DNA of 64,000 bases from Euphorbia lathyris (GCF_963576675.1 NC_088913.1:21464001-21528000); one strand, 5' to 3'; shown: positions 45,757 to 58,267, counted from the stretch's first letter. The notes: generated from the letters alone by a model not told the origin. Made by a program: numbers and translations.

Positions 45757-47616
45757 TGTTGGGAAAATAGGTTAAGGTATAGCAGCGAAAATATAAAATT
45801 TTTAACCTATTTCCATTAACCCTAGGATTCGTTAATCGTTATTTCATATAAAGAGGGATAAGAAGAATTTCCTTTTGATGATAAATCTACCGTTGTTAAT
45901 GAAGTGCCCACAACTCTTCTCCGAGTTCCCAAGCACAAAATAAAACACAGGAAGATTAAGTTAGAATCAACCGTTGAATAGCAACCAAAGTAGATTGCCT
46001 CTAATTAATCAACACAAGATCAAGGATAAAAGAAATAGATGAAATCAATTGATCGGAAGGAAGCCGTGGAAAATCTCGTCCTCAAACTGGGGGTCGAAAT
46101 TCTCTCTCTTGCTCTTAGGGATGGATTTCGAAAATCACTTAGGGTTAGCCTTTTTGTGTGTTGGCCGAAATTCCTATATAGGGGGGTATTTATAATCTCT
46201 TGTATCTAATCCCTAGTTAGATAAAATTAGGTTACTGAATAGGAATTCAATTCAGAATAGAATTCCTAATTATTATCTCATTATATATCTTAATATATTA
46301 AGGATAATAATAATAACCTTATTGGATAACAATAGGAGTATTATAATCTAATTAAAACTCCTAACTTATTTATCTTTTAATTAATTTAATTCATAATCCT
46401 AATCTAATTAGGATTGATTAAAATTAAATTAATCATTCATGTACTATACATGAATTTCGACCCCCCTATGGTCCATGGGCCTCATTGGGCTCAATTGGGC
46501 TTCCATCAATTAATTAACATCTATCTCTCTTTTAAGTTCTAAGTCTTATGTGTGACCCATTAGGTTCCTATTACTTCTGGCCGTATGCAACTGTTAAATT
46601 AATTTTCAAAGAATTATATTTAATCTTTGCATAACGGAATGATGTATAGAGTATGTGATTAGCAAGTCCGTAATCATTCCCCCAAAGCCATAAGAAGACA
46701 TGTTGATTCTGTCGTTAACCTTTCCGTATTAGTTACAGTATAATTCGATCCTTTATCAACTACATCCTTGAACTGAATCTTATGACTATGGATGATGTCA
46801 AGTCACATATAGCGAGACGTTCGTTTTACTTGTACAGGCCGAGTCAACTCAAATAGATAGGTTAAGTAAATCTGTATTTCAAGTCTTAAGTTATCACCTT
46901 GCAAGGATTTAGAGTCGAGTCTTCCACAAGCGATCCTTGGATGTATCTCCCATTTATCGGGAGTGATAAATGCTCAATCCAATGTATAACTATCCTGAAA
47001 TTACCTCCTGTGACACCCAACCTTTGATGTTCACACCCCAGAGTCATCTCTGTTAAGGATTGTGTTACAACAGGATCAAAGTCTCACATTCAATAATTCA
47101 GAATGACCAATTAACATTCCTTTGAGTCTGAGGATTAGTTATACCTATTAATACCAATGAGATGAACAGGTGACAAGGATGAATATTCCCATCCTGTTAT
47201 CTCAAATTGGATCCTCAATCCTAATGAACTCCCTTTCATTGGATCCACGTAACTGTCCAGATATCTATATATATGAAGCTTGTGAGATCAGCTTTCTGTC
47301 GGACAGAAGACATTGTTACATGCAAGTCTCAACAGTGATATGTCAATCCTGGGCATATCACTTCACTTGGGGTGGTTTTAAGTTTATTAGTTTATCATAA
47401 AGTTTAGTCTCACTTCATACTTGTATGAACACTTCATGATCACTTTAAACAAACTTACTGATTTCCTTTTATTAGACTTTATTTAGTGCTTAAAAGGGAT
47501 TGCCTTTATATAGTTATAAAACATATATCTCATTAAAACAAATGATATAAAGAACACTTCATTTACATTAAGTTTGTATCCTAGAACAATTTTCTATAGG
47601 ACACTAAACCCCAACA
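45757..47616 (-). mobile_element. Solo LTR of copia family C2
   Basis: 1860 bp, the reverse complement of the LTR at 56394-58254, with TG...CA ends (TGTTGGGAAAATAGG / CCCCAACA on plus). No internal sequence. Solo LTRs arise by recombination between two LTRs. The flanking 5-mers (CCAGC and TTCGC) do not match, so its flanks have been rearranged or it came from recombination between different insertions. Confidence 0.85.
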
Positions 47617-47639
47617 TTCGCCACATACTGTATCATGAT

Positions 47640-47800
47640 TTTAGTGAAACATGTAAGGTCCTTGAACTCGTTTAAAAAGATTGATTGACCCCCTAAATTT
47701 TCAAAGTGTTCCCATTACCCGTGAACTTCCATAATTCCGTTAACTTCGTGAACTTATGTAAAATGTAATCAATTAATCACTTGGTTCTAAAAAAATAAAT
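47640..47800. repeat. Relic of repeat family R1
   Basis: Phrases CCTTGAACTCGTTTAAA, GATTGATTGACCCCCTAAA and GTGAACTT match one arm of family R1. Ends lost. Confidence 0.4.
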
Positions 47801-48168
47801 TAAATGCGAAAAATTTGTTGCACGCGTCTTACCATTAAAACAACCAAGGTCATAGTATGTGATTCTAATATTAGAGAATACAAGTTTTACGGTTGAACAA
47901 GTAAGAGCTTCCTTTTTAATATGGTTTAATCTATTTTATGAATTACATAATAACATTCTAAGGCATGTGCTACACAGACCAATCAAGCTTTTTGGACAGA
48001 CAAATTATGTATTAAACCCAAATGTAAACAAACTCCATATAGCTGAAACAAAATTATTATATTTGAAATATAGCAAGTTAGAATCAGACCCGTACTAAAA
48101 TTATTTCATTATATTTTCCAAAATGTTATATACTTAGACACACAAATTTTCACAAAAGCAGTAAAATT

Positions 48169-49967
48169 CTAAATCCAGATATGTCCTATATACTTGAAGT
48201 TTACGAACTCAACAATAGGCTTTTGAGAACACCATTCTTCATAAACATCAAAGGGGAAACTTGTTTGAGGATCTTCCAACATAATGACCACTTTTTCCAA
48301 TGCTCTTGCATTCTTCAGTAGAAATTGAATAAAGTTTTGCAGGAGCTTCTTTTGGTCCTCCCACTCTGGAAAGGTAACAATTTTAACAGTCTTTAGATCG
48401 GATGCCAGACAATCGAATGGAGTCAAATTCGAATTCCAATAGTTTTCCCCCAAATAATTCAACTCTGGGAGACGCTCATAGCCCTAGAAAAAAAAAATAT
48501 ATTGTTAGGTAAAAAGGAACGTAAAAATGCGTGGGAATTGTTTCTCATGACGTAACAAAGTTTATTTATACATTAAATACTACAAATTAACAAGTTATAA
48601 CATTTTTAGTTGTTGCATTTTGTTCGCAAACTAAAAACTAAAAAAACCGATGAAATGTTAAAACTTTCTAACGCATAAAGTATTAAAAAGTAGCTATAAG
48701 GGTTAACCCATATACAAAATGTTGTTGAGCCACAATCCCGTATATGGAGGTGCAATTGTAAACCCCAAACTCTATTCCCATGTAGTCATGCATAATACTT
48801 TCTCTACTATAGAGTAGTGGTGTAGTCAGGATTTTATATTCGGGTGGGCTAATTTTAAACTTGCAACTAGTGTCAGTGAACTTTTTTCGAAATCCATTCT
48901 GTTAGGGCTACGCATTTTTTTTTCTGCGCCATTTTGGATGAATTTCTTATGATGTTTATAAAGTAAAATTTAATTTAAAAATTAAGTTTTTTGAGTTTTA
49001 AAAGTGAAAAATTGATTTAGGAAAAAAATTAATTCAAAAGGGTTAAGAAGATAAAGAGGATATCAAAATAATTAAGAATAGTAAGGTTGAAAAAAAAAAG
49101 AATTTTATGGGTTTAAACTCTTGATTTATTGTATTAAAAATTATATCTAACCAACTCAACTATCTTGATATATTGTAATAACACTATATATACACTCATA
49201 TGAATTAAAATTAGGGAGACTGTCCACTACCAAAACCATACTACTTAAGGGTGGAGGTGGCGGAGAGAGGACTGGAGCCCCCTGAGCTCTGGATTGGCTC
49301 CGCCCTTGCTTAGGGTGAATTACTAGGGCAGGGGTGCAACGTACCCTAAGCACCCCTCCATCCTCCTCATCCTATACATATATATGATATAACATTCATA
49401 ATAATACTTGAAACAAATTTGGCATTAAGAATTTAAAAGTTTCGTGACCTTACCAGGCTATAGAACAAAGTGTCATCAATAACTAATTCTTCAAGAACAT
49501 GTGAATTACGAAGAATACATGCAAATCCAGCATAGTGCTCTTCAAAATGAGGATAATTCAAAGTTAGTGATTTGATGTTTAACACTGAAGATAACTGACC
49601 TCCCATCTCTATAATTGACAGAATCTACAAATATGTAGAAAAAGGAACAATCAGAATTAAAAATTTATAATAACCCAATTAAACTTAAAAGAACAAAGAA
49701 TATATACTTCATACTTAAAAGTTACCTTGATAAAGGTACTACCAATACGTAGATGCTTAACATGCTTAAGCTGCTGCAGAATGTCCTTAATTAAACTTTG
49801 TTCAATTTCTCGAATTTCATCATCAAAATCCATAATATGGTAGAAGTCTACAGTAGCACAAATTGAAGATGGCAAATTCAGTAATTTAGCCGTTTTAATA
49901 TTTAATCTACCCAAAAGCTTCAATTCTTCGAGTTTTGGACATGAAATTTCAATAATAGCGCATGCCA
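48169..49967 (-). pseudogene. F-box/LRR/FBD gene C, 5' end lost to a retrotransposon
   Basis: Exon 3 48483-48169 (FBD: NYWNSNLTPFDCLASDLKTVKI), exon 2 49624-49454 (57 codons, ILSIIEMGGQLSSVLNIKSLTL...), and the end of exon 1 from about 49967 to 49726 (ISCPKLEELKLLG...HVKHLRIGSTFIK), with phase-0 junctions and GTAAGG/GTAACT donors as in genes A and B. Exon 1 stops where gypsy element G2 begins; the F-box and most of the LRR are not in the window and, if they exist, lie more than 14 kb away. Exons 2 and 3 are open, so the break is probably fairly recent. The last residues (FVNFKYIGHIWI) differ from A and B. Confidence 0.8.
48816..49305. mobile_element. hAT-like fragment in intron 2 of gene C
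   Basis: Left end TAGTGGTGTAGTCAGGATTT and right end 'GGATTGGCTCCGCCCTTG' resemble the CAGTGGCGGAGCCAGG-type termini of plant hAT elements in inverted order. No clear duplication; interior AT-rich. Confidence 0.45.
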
Positions 49968-51184
49968 TTCCACGTAGGGCGTGTTTGAGACAACAAGATC
50001 TGGAATTGGTCCACATGCAGGAGATTTCTGACGGAATGGGCATACACGCAGAGCGTACACCACCATACGCGAGGCGTATCATGGGATTTCTGCACAAAAT
50101 AATGTTCCTCCATGCTTGCACCTTATGGAATTACAATCTTGCCCCTAGCTTGATCTATAAATAAGAGTGTCTAGCACTCATTTGATATACCATTAGAGAG
50201 AGCAAAAACTATACTTGTTTTGATTGTTGTAGTTTAGATTTGTTTTTAGGCTTTGTGTAACTAAACTCTTCCATCTCGAGAGCTTGTCCGTTGCTCCCGG
50301 CATTTCATCAAAGTCCCGCTCCATCTCCGCACACCAAGCTCGAGAGCTCCACCATTCAAGTCCTTAGAGACGGCTTTTGAGTCCGGTTAGCTAGTTCCAA
50401 GGGTGGATTCTTCCCTTTACACTTGCTAATTAGCTTGATCTCATCCTATGTACTAGGCTTGTTTGTGATCCATATTTACACTTTCCATATTTATAATTTA
50501 TGATTCATAATCTTCTTTTCTATATATGTGTTGATGTTTGTTACTTGTTTTGATATTTATAATTGATTGTTGTGTAGGAGAACACAACTTCCGACTCCAT
50601 TCGGGCTATTTTTAGGGATTCATATAGGTGTTGCCTTACCGGAAGTGACAAACCGGAAACCGTAGGAGTTGACAAACCACGGAACTTACGGGCCTTAATT
50701 TCTGGTCCCAAGCATTAGACACGCCTTGACTAGGAACCACGTAGTCTAAGTACTTCACGAGTCGGTTTCTCTACACGTAGTGATCTTTGCACGAGCAAAT
50801 CATCAACCGTATAAACATTAGAAGTCATTATTTGTCATAGTTATAACTTATCGCATTCATATCACTCCATAGAGTTTCGTTATATAAATTCGCCTCACTT
50901 GTAGTTAGGAGTAGTTTGTAGTTGTGTCTCACACCAACCTCAAAGTATTCACCGCTTAGATAACGTATAAAACCGAGTCATTTAATACTTGTAGTTATAA
51001 ATCCCGTGGATTCGATATCCGGTCTTAACCAGATTATTACTTGATACGACGAGGTACACTTGCCCCTAAGTAGTGACGTCTAGTAAAGATATAGCACTTA
51101 GAAAGATCACATCCATAGTCATAGCGCAATCATCGTAATATACATTTCGTCGTAAGAAATACGGCCACTAGACGGCACGCATCA
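49968..51184 (+). repeat. G2 left LTR, 5' truncated
   Basis: Aligns with 53855 onward of the right LTR. Dyads remain at 49971 (weak), 50045 and 50066 (the last two 21 bp apart); TATA box TCTATAAATAAG at 50154-50165. The end is placed at ...GCATCA (51184), the usual end of such LTRs, but no primer site follows. Confidence 0.75.
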
Positions 51185-51375
51185 GCCTATTCCCAGGAAA
51201 ATTAAAAAGTCGGTGGTCGGGATTGTACACCGTTATTGAGGCCCACTCGTCCGGAGCAGTCGACATCCAAGGTTTCGACAACGCAACCCACCAGATGAAC
51301 GGCCACCGTCTGAAAATATACTGCAGAGGCACTTTTCCACAACACGGCGAAGCCACATTCCTCCAAACACCGTAA
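51185..51375 (+). pseudogene. C-terminal tail of gypsy pol (G2)
   Basis: From 51187 the frame reads LFPGKLKSRWSGLYTV, then SGAVDIQGF and QMNGHRLKIY, ending at TAA 51373-51375. This is the conserved segment that closes gypsy integrase ('LFPGKLKSRWSGPF ... NGxRLK'). It follows the LTR end with nothing between, so the primer site, gag, protease, RT and most of integrase were deleted. Confidence 0.85.
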
Positions 51376-51549
51376 GCATGCGCACATCATGAGAAAGTCG
51401 AGCTACTCCGACTCTAAACGTAGCCTCGGTTTGCGTTCCTCAAACCCTTTGTTTATATGTATCATATCCATTTGTTTTCTTTCTTTTTTTTATCTTCTTC
51501 AATTAAAATCAATGAAAAAAAAACAAATCCCATACTAATCCAAGTTTCT

Positions 51550-51792
51550 TACGCGGGGCGTACACACCAGCATGCCCCGCGCAGTTGAGTCTCTGGCACC
51601 ATTTTGGCAAATCACGCAGGGCGTACTCCCTTTTACGCCCCGCGTGCGCGTCACTTTTCTTGCATAAAAAGCCCAGCAACTCAAACACGCGGGGTGCCCC
51701 TCTTACTGCGCCCCGGGTATCTGAGTCTCTAGCCAAAAATAGCTAAAAATGCACCTCCTACGCGGGGCGCCCCCCTGGGCACGCCTCGCGTA
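51550..51792 (+). promoter_or_regulatory. Second TACGC/GCGTA dyad array, in G2 3' untranslated region
   Basis: Eight dyads start at 51550, 51571, 51613, 51634, 51686, 51707, 51759 and 51780: spacings 21, 42, 21, 52, 21, 52, 21. Same doublet layout as the U3 arrays but between pol and the right LTR. Confidence 0.8.
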
Positions 51793-51799
51793 GGACCTG

Positions 51800-53258
51800 A
51801 CCTTCAAGGGTCCTATTTTTACTTTAAATTCCATCTTTATTTTTGTTTTTGTTTTTCTTTTCTTTTGCGACGCCCTTGGAATAGGCGTCATTTTAATAAC
51901 GCGGAGGGCCGTGCAACCCCGCACTTACCGTTTGTTTTGCACTAACAAAAACAAAAATACAAAATTAAATAAACAACAAAATAATTAAACTAATTTATTG
52001 ATTCTTTAATTTTTCCGACACACTACCCCCTCAGACATCAATTAAAAGTTCCGTTATTTGTCCTTAGATGTAAAGACATTAATACAAAGGATCGGTTTTA
52101 GTAAGAAATTTTAGTCTTAATTCTGAAACTCTAGAATTTATGCAAAGCCTAGGTTCGTACTAAACAAAAGCATTGAGTCCTAACCCATAGGTCATCTCCA
52201 TAATGGAATTCAAAAAGGCAATAAAAACGGGATAGTTGAAAATTTGACGAGAACTTGAACGTACACAGTTAACCCGAAATTTTGTGAGGTAATTTTGAGC
52301 CTAAATGAGTTCGTACGAGAACTCTATTTCTTTCATAATTTTTCGAGAGCTTTGACTTCACTCGACCCATAGAGTTTGCACTTAATACCGGTTAAGTACA
52401 CTTATTTTGGTTTAAATGGCAATAGATGATAAAATGAACCCACTTAGTCTAATTCTTTTTCTAAATTATTTTTCTCGTTTTCATCAACCTCTAGGAAACC
52501 CCCTCGAGCCTATTAACTGACTTTTCTTGTTAGTACCCTTTTAACAATTAACCCTTTTTCCTCTTGTTTAAATACCAACAAAATCAATTCGCACCCGAAA
52601 TAAACCAAGGCCTTGATAAGTAAGCACCATAAGTTCTCGAGATGGTTTTTTTGCCGCTCTCAAAACAAAAAGAAAAAGAAAAACACAATAAAGAGCAAAA
52701 GGCATTCTCAAGCTCCACCTGAGCAATTTCGAGATTATTTTACGAACCTACTAAGGCCAAAATAAAAACACGGTGCGATCATCAAAATGGTGTTTAAACT
52801 CGAGTTTCAAAAAATTAACCACTAAAAAACCACCCACATTACAACCCCCCTCCGGGTTCATTTTTAATATTGCCTAGACCATAACATAGGAGGAAAAACC
52901 CGGATGAAAATGCAAACTCAAAGTGACTTCGAGTAAGTGCAAAGAAGAGTGCAAAAACACCGGCCCACCAAGATTTGAGCGTAAGAGTGAAATCTCTTGG
53001 TGAGGTACTATCGGGTTCTCAAAAGATGATCAACCCCCGTTAATATTGCCTATTAAATTTGATCATGGAGGTTTCCAACAAGTTTTGGTCACTCATTTGT
53101 TTGCGTAGGTACTTACCGAAAACTTTGTATAAAACTTTAGCTTCGGAATCACGCACTTGGCAAAACCAACCGACGGTTTGTTTCTTAATAATCTCAATCC
53201 CTTGTCTTTCGATTTCTTTTACTTGAGGACAAGTAAAACTTTAAAGTCCGAGGAGGTT
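51800..53258 (+). other. G2 3' untranslated region and polypurine tract
   Basis: No open frame. Ends with CTTTAAAGTCCGAGGAGGTT, a purine-rich primer stretch (about 53247-53258), directly before the right LTR start TGATAGGGG. Confidence 0.6.
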
Positions 53259-53495
53259 TGATAGGGGCATTTCGTCCCTATCTTTTAGCGTGATTTACGG
53301 TTTAGTTTTAGATGAAATAAATAAGTTTAATTGCAAAAATAGAGTGTTTTAAATAAAATAACGAATTAAAAATAAATTCCGTACTTTCGGATAATTTTCC
53401 TTATTTTTGATTAATTTAGAAAATAAAACGTCAAGCTAACTCGGCTCTCGAGAATTGTATTTCAGGTACGAGCAAGGAGTGGAATTCCACCAACA

Positions 53496-53967
53496 TACGC
53501 GGGGCGTATCTCCCTTCACGCGGGGCGTGAAACACTTGGTCAGAAATAATTGTTCAATCCGCAGGCACCACGTGGGATCTAGTCACCAATACGTGGGGCG
53601 TACCAACCACCACGCGAGGTGTGGAACATGTGTCAGAAATGATAAGCCTAATCCTGAAAGTCAGACTGCATGGTCTCCCTGAGTCAACTACCCTACGCGG
53701 GACGTACCACCTTACACGCGGGGCGTGTAAGGAAGTTCTTCAATCCAAAAGGCTCAGAAACTTATTTACGCGAGGCGTGCTTCAGCTACGCGGTGCATAA
53801 AAGGCCCAATTCAAGCAATAAAATCTCAGAAACTCAAACACGCGAGGCGCGCCCCAGTCTACGAGAGGCGTGATTGAGACAACAAGATCTGGATTTGATC
53901 CACATGCAGGAGATTTCTGATGGAATGGACAATTACGCGGGGCATACTCCACCATACGCGAGGCGTG
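53496..53967 (+). promoter_or_regulatory. TACGC-GGG-GCGTA dyad array in G2 U3
   Basis: Dyads start at 53496, 53517, 53569 (weak), 53590, 53611, 53694, 53715, 53767, 53787, 53839, 53860, 53934 and 53955. Distances are 21, 52, 21, 21, 83, 21, 52, 20, 52, 21, 74 and 21. On the sense strand the motif is the same as in G1 (TACGCGGGGCGTA). The last dyad ends 77 bp before the TATA box. Confidence 0.85.
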
Positions 53968-54685
53968 TCATGGGAAATCTGCAGAAAATCATGTTCCTCC
54001 ATGCTTGTATCTTATGAAATTACAACTTTACCCTAGCTTGATGTGTATAAATAAGTTTGACTAGCACTCATTTAGCCATCTTTGATCATCTCTTTTACCT
54101 TACACATCTTAGACTTTGTATACACTTTTTGATTCTTAATATAGTTCTTGTTAGATAGTTTGAGATTTTAGTTTACATAGCAATTCTCTTCCACTTTGAG
54201 AGCTTGTTCGTTGATCCCGGCATTCCGTCAAAGTTCCGTTCCATCTCCGTTCACCAAGCTCGAGAGTTCCACTTCCAAGTCCTAAGAGACGACCTTGAGT
54301 CCGGTTAGCTAGTTCCGAGGGTGGATTCTTCCCTTTTCACTTGCTAATTAGCTTGTACTCTTCCTTTGTACTAGGCTTGGTTGTATTTCACATTTACATT
54401 CTTCATATTTATAATTTATGATTCATAATCTCTCTCTATTTTTGTGTTGATGGTTGCTACTTGTTTTGATACTCGTAATTGATTATTGTGTAGGAGAACG
54501 TGATTTTCGACGCCATTCAGGCTATCTTTAGGGATTCATATAGGTGTTGCCTTACCGGAAGTGACGCTCCGGAAACCATAGGAATTGACAAACCATGGCA
54601 CTTACGGGCCCTAATTTCTGGTCCCAAGCATTAGACACGCCTTGACTAGGAACCACGTAGTCTAAATACCTCACGGATCGGTCAC

Positions 54686-56311
54686 TGATGCTCGTAAAGT
54701 ATATAGCATTTAATAGGACAAGTGTATCCTATCGCAACAAGTAATATTGTGCTAAGCACGAGATCGAACCACAAAGACTATTCGTTATAACTAGTAAATC
54801 TACCTAGAATGATCTAATTGTTTAGAGGGTTGGATAAAGATTTGGGTTTTTAATAACTAACTAATTGAATTAAAGGAAATAAACATAACAAAATAAAGTG
54901 AACAATTGACAGGGTAGAAGGTGAGTTGACGGATGGCACAACATAGATTGAGGATTCCTTTGATTAAATCCTAGGTATAGGTTTAGGGAGTTCAGATTTG
55001 TGTTTTACCAATGATTGAAGGTAATTGTCCTAAGTGAAAGACAAATTTGTACGGGATTTGTCTAACCTATTCACATGCATTCGGGTGACGGCTTGATTAG
55101 GCATATACCCTAGGTCATGCAAAGCATTAGGTTTATTGACAACTAAGGCTAAAGCCGTAGCCTAGCCACAAAGCCTCATTCCTAGTGGTCTCTAGCGAAG
55201 TCAGGTTAATACAAATTCGGGATAGACGATTCCGTGGTTAGGTTCTCATCTATCTATAATCCTATTTAATGTCAGGGTCATAGGCATTAGGCACATTATA
55301 TACATAAAAGGCTAGTTGATCATTATCAATGTTCATTCTAGCATAAATCCTGTTTCTAACAATATCTAGGCATTAAGCATGCATAAACTGATCAATCAAA
55401 GGTCCTAGATCCCTAATCATACATATTCATACAACCAATTTCATCCCCATCCCAAATTGGATGGAGATCAGTTCATAGACAAACCAATCATAGAAAAAAT
55501 GATAATAGGAATAATGGAAAAAGCTTCAATTAAATATAATCGCAAAAGATAAAAGGGAAAGATAGAAATCCAAAACCCGCTTGTCGATTCTGATTACAAA
55601 AATAGAAGATCTGGAGCTTCTCCCATCAATTGTTCTTGAAAGAAATAACAAAACAGAAAATAAACCTAATCTAGAAAGTAGGAAAAGCTAAACTAAAAAT
55701 AAAAATCTACATTGTGGAGGAGAGAAAACCCTAGCGGCTCTCTAATTTATTCAATGGCTAATCCCCCCTCAAAGATTAGGTTTATCTCCCTATTTATAGA
55801 GTTAGGAAGGAAACCCTAATGCCTCAGGGGTAAAAATGGCATTTACAAAGTGTTAAATGGGCTTTTAGGGCCTTGATCCGCGAATTTCAGCAAAGGGGAA
55901 GGCGCAGGCGCGCCTTCCCCTGCCTCCTCTCGTCGAGACAAGGCCTGTCTCGACGAGACGAGGGCCTGCCTCGACGAGACAGGTGATGTCTTGCCGAGAC
56001 AGGTCCTATTTGAGGAACTGTGGCTCCGGTTTTTATCTGTTTAGGTCCCTGGGCTTCCAAAAAGTGCTCTAATGGTCCCTAACGAATCCCAAAAGTGCTC
56101 TGATGGTCCCTGAATGATTCGGAAATGCTCCAATAGGCCTGGGTCTGGTTCGGAAATGCACGAAAGGTCCCTGAAAACACCGAAAATGCCAAAAATAAGG
56201 GAAATTGCTAATTTAAACTAAAAGATAGTAAAACGCTACTGAAATTAAAAGGAAATAAAGCAAAAGGAAGCTAAAAGGGGCCTAAAAACCCTATACAAAT
56301 GGGAGCTATCA
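54686..56311 (-). mobile_element. Solo gypsy-type LTR with 5-bp duplication
   Basis: 1626 bp between GTCAC at 54681-54685 and 56312-56316. Plus-strand ends TGATGCTCG...GAGCTATCA; read on minus it starts TGATAGCTCCCATTTG and ends with '...GAGCATCA', as plant gypsy LTRs do. TATA box CTATAAATAG on minus at 55799-55790. No internal region. Confidence 0.85.
55895..56003 (-). promoter_or_regulatory. GC-rich dyad array in the solo LTR
   Basis: A 26-bp hairpin (arms GGGGAAGGCG and CGCCTTCCCC, 55895-55920) followed by four TGTCTCG-A-CGAGACA-type dyads starting near 55925, 55946, 55967 and 55987, about 21 bp apart. It lies 96 bp upstream of the minus-strand TATA box. Confidence 0.75.
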
Positions 56312-56393
56312 GTCACACTACACGTAGTCGTCATTGCAAGAGTAAAACATTAACCGTTTATATATTGAGAGTCATTATTTGTCATATTTATAA

Positions 56394-58254
56394 TGTTGGG
56401 GTTTAGTGTCCTATAGACAATTGTTCTAGGATACAAACTTAATGTAAATGAATTGTTCTTTATATCATTTGTTTAATGAGATATATGTTTTATAACTATA
56501 TAAAGGCAATCCCTTTTAAGCACTAAATAAAGTCTAATAAAAGGAAATCCGTAAGTTTATTTAAAGTGATTATAAAGTGTTCATACAAGCATGAAGTGAG
56601 ACAAAACTTTATAGTAAACTGATAAACTTAAAACCACCCCAAGTCAAGTGATATGTTTGGGATTGACATATCACTGCTGAGACTTGTATGTAACAATGTC
56701 TTCTGTCCGACAAAAAGCTGATCTCACAAGCTTCATATATACAGATATCTGGACAGTTACATAGATCCGATGAAACGTTGTTCATTAGGATTGGAGATCC
56801 GATTTGAGATAACAGGATGGGTAGATTCATCCTTGTCACCTGTTCATCTCATTGGTATTAATAGGTATAACTAATCCTCAGACTCAAAGGAATATTAATT
56901 GGTATTCTGGATTACGGAATGTGATGCTTTGACTCTGGTGTAACACGATCCTTAACAGAGATGACTCTGGGGTCTGAACAGTAGATGTTGGGTATCACAG
57001 GAAGTAATTGCGGAGTCGTTATATATTGGATTGAGCATTTATTACTCTCGATAAATGGGAGATACATCCATGGATCGCTTGTGGAAGACTCGACTCTAAA
57101 TCCTTGCAAGGTGATAGCTTAAGAGTAAGAAATACAGATTTCACTTAACCTATCTTTTTGAGTTGACTCGGCCTGTACAAGTAAAATGAACATCTCGCTA
57201 TATGTGACTTGACATAACCCATAGTCATAAGATTCAGTTCAACGATGTAGTTGATAAAGGATCAAATTATACTGTAACTAATACGGAAAGGTTAACGACA
57301 GAATCAACCTGTCTTCTTATAGCTCTGGGGGAATGATTACGGACTTGCTAATCACATACTCTGTACATCATTCCGTTATGCAAAGATTAAATATAATTCT
57401 TTGAAAATTAATTTAATAACGTTGCATACAGCCAGAAGCAATAAGAACCTAATGGATCACACATAAGACTTGGAACCTAAAAGAGAGATAGATGTTAATT
57501 AATTGATAGAAGCCCAATTGAGCCCAATAAGGCCCATGGACATAAGGGGGTCGAAATTCATGTAGTGATATACATGAATAATTAATTTGATTTTGTTAAT
57601 CCTAATTAGATTAGGAATATGAATTAAATTAATTAAGAGATAATTAAGTTAGGAGTTTTAATTAGATTAATATACTCCTATTATTATCCAATAAGGTTAT
57701 TATTATTATCCTTAATATATTAGATATATAGTGAGATAATGATTAGGAATTCTATTCCGAATGGAATTCCTATTCAGTAACCTAATTCTATCTAACTAGG
57801 GATTAGATACAAGAGATTATAAATACTCTTTCCCTTGAGATTTTCGAAATCCAAGCAAGCCATACCCTACTAGTGATTTTCGAAATTCACCTAGTCCAAG
57901 AGAGAGAAAATTCGACACCCCTAGTTCGAGGACGAGATTTCTCTATGGCTTCGTTTGATCAATTGATTTTCATCTATTTCTTTTATCCTTGATCTTGTGT
58001 TGATTAGTTAGAGGCAATCTACTTTGGTTGCTATTCAACAGTTGATTCCAAATTAATCCTCCCGTGTTTTATTTCGTGTTAGGGAACTCGGAGAAGAGTT
58101 GTGGGCACTTCATTAACAACGGTAGATTGATCATCAAGAGGTAATTCTTCTTATCTCTCTTTATATGAAATAACGGTTAACGGATCTTGTGGTTTATGAA
58201 AATAGGTTAAAAAATTTATATTTCCGCTGCTATACCTTAGCCTAATTTCCAACA
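56394..58254 (+). repeat. C2 5' LTR
   Basis: 1861 bp, TGTTGGGGTTTAG...TTTCCAACA. TATA box at 57815-57826 (GATTATAAATAC). A 27-bp palindrome at 57745-57771 (arms AGGAATTC and GAATTCCT around an ATTCCGAAT-like core) lies 43 bp upstream of it. The solo copy at 45757 is nearly colinear. Confidence 0.9.
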
Positions 58255-58255
58255 G

Positions 58256-58267
58256 TGGTATCAGAGC
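58256..58267 (+). other. C2 primer-binding site
   Basis: TGGTATCAGAGC, initiator methionine tRNA complement, one base after the LTR end. Confidence 0.9.

Larger units (their letters stand above)
49968..56393 (+). mobile_element. Ty3/gypsy element 'G2', internally deleted and split
   Basis: Left LTR 49968-51184 (5' third missing), a 62-codon tail of pol, a 1.9-kb untranslated region with a second dyad array, a polypurine tract and a right LTR from 53259 (TGATAGGGGCATTTCG). The right LTR is interrupted by a solo LTR at 54686 and by copia C2 at 56394; its remaining end is beyond the window. The two LTRs align over CAACAAGATCTGGA...GAGATTTCTGA and TATA/R/U5. It sits in exon 1 of F-box gene C. 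Confidence 0.85.
53259..56393 (+). repeat. G2 right LTR (interrupted)
   Basis: 53259-54685, then solo LTR, then 56317-56393. The two parts align in order with 50000-50850 of the left LTR (for example ACTACACGTAGTCG against TCTACACGTAGTGA). TATA box TGTATAAATAAG at 54044-54055. Confidence 0.85.
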
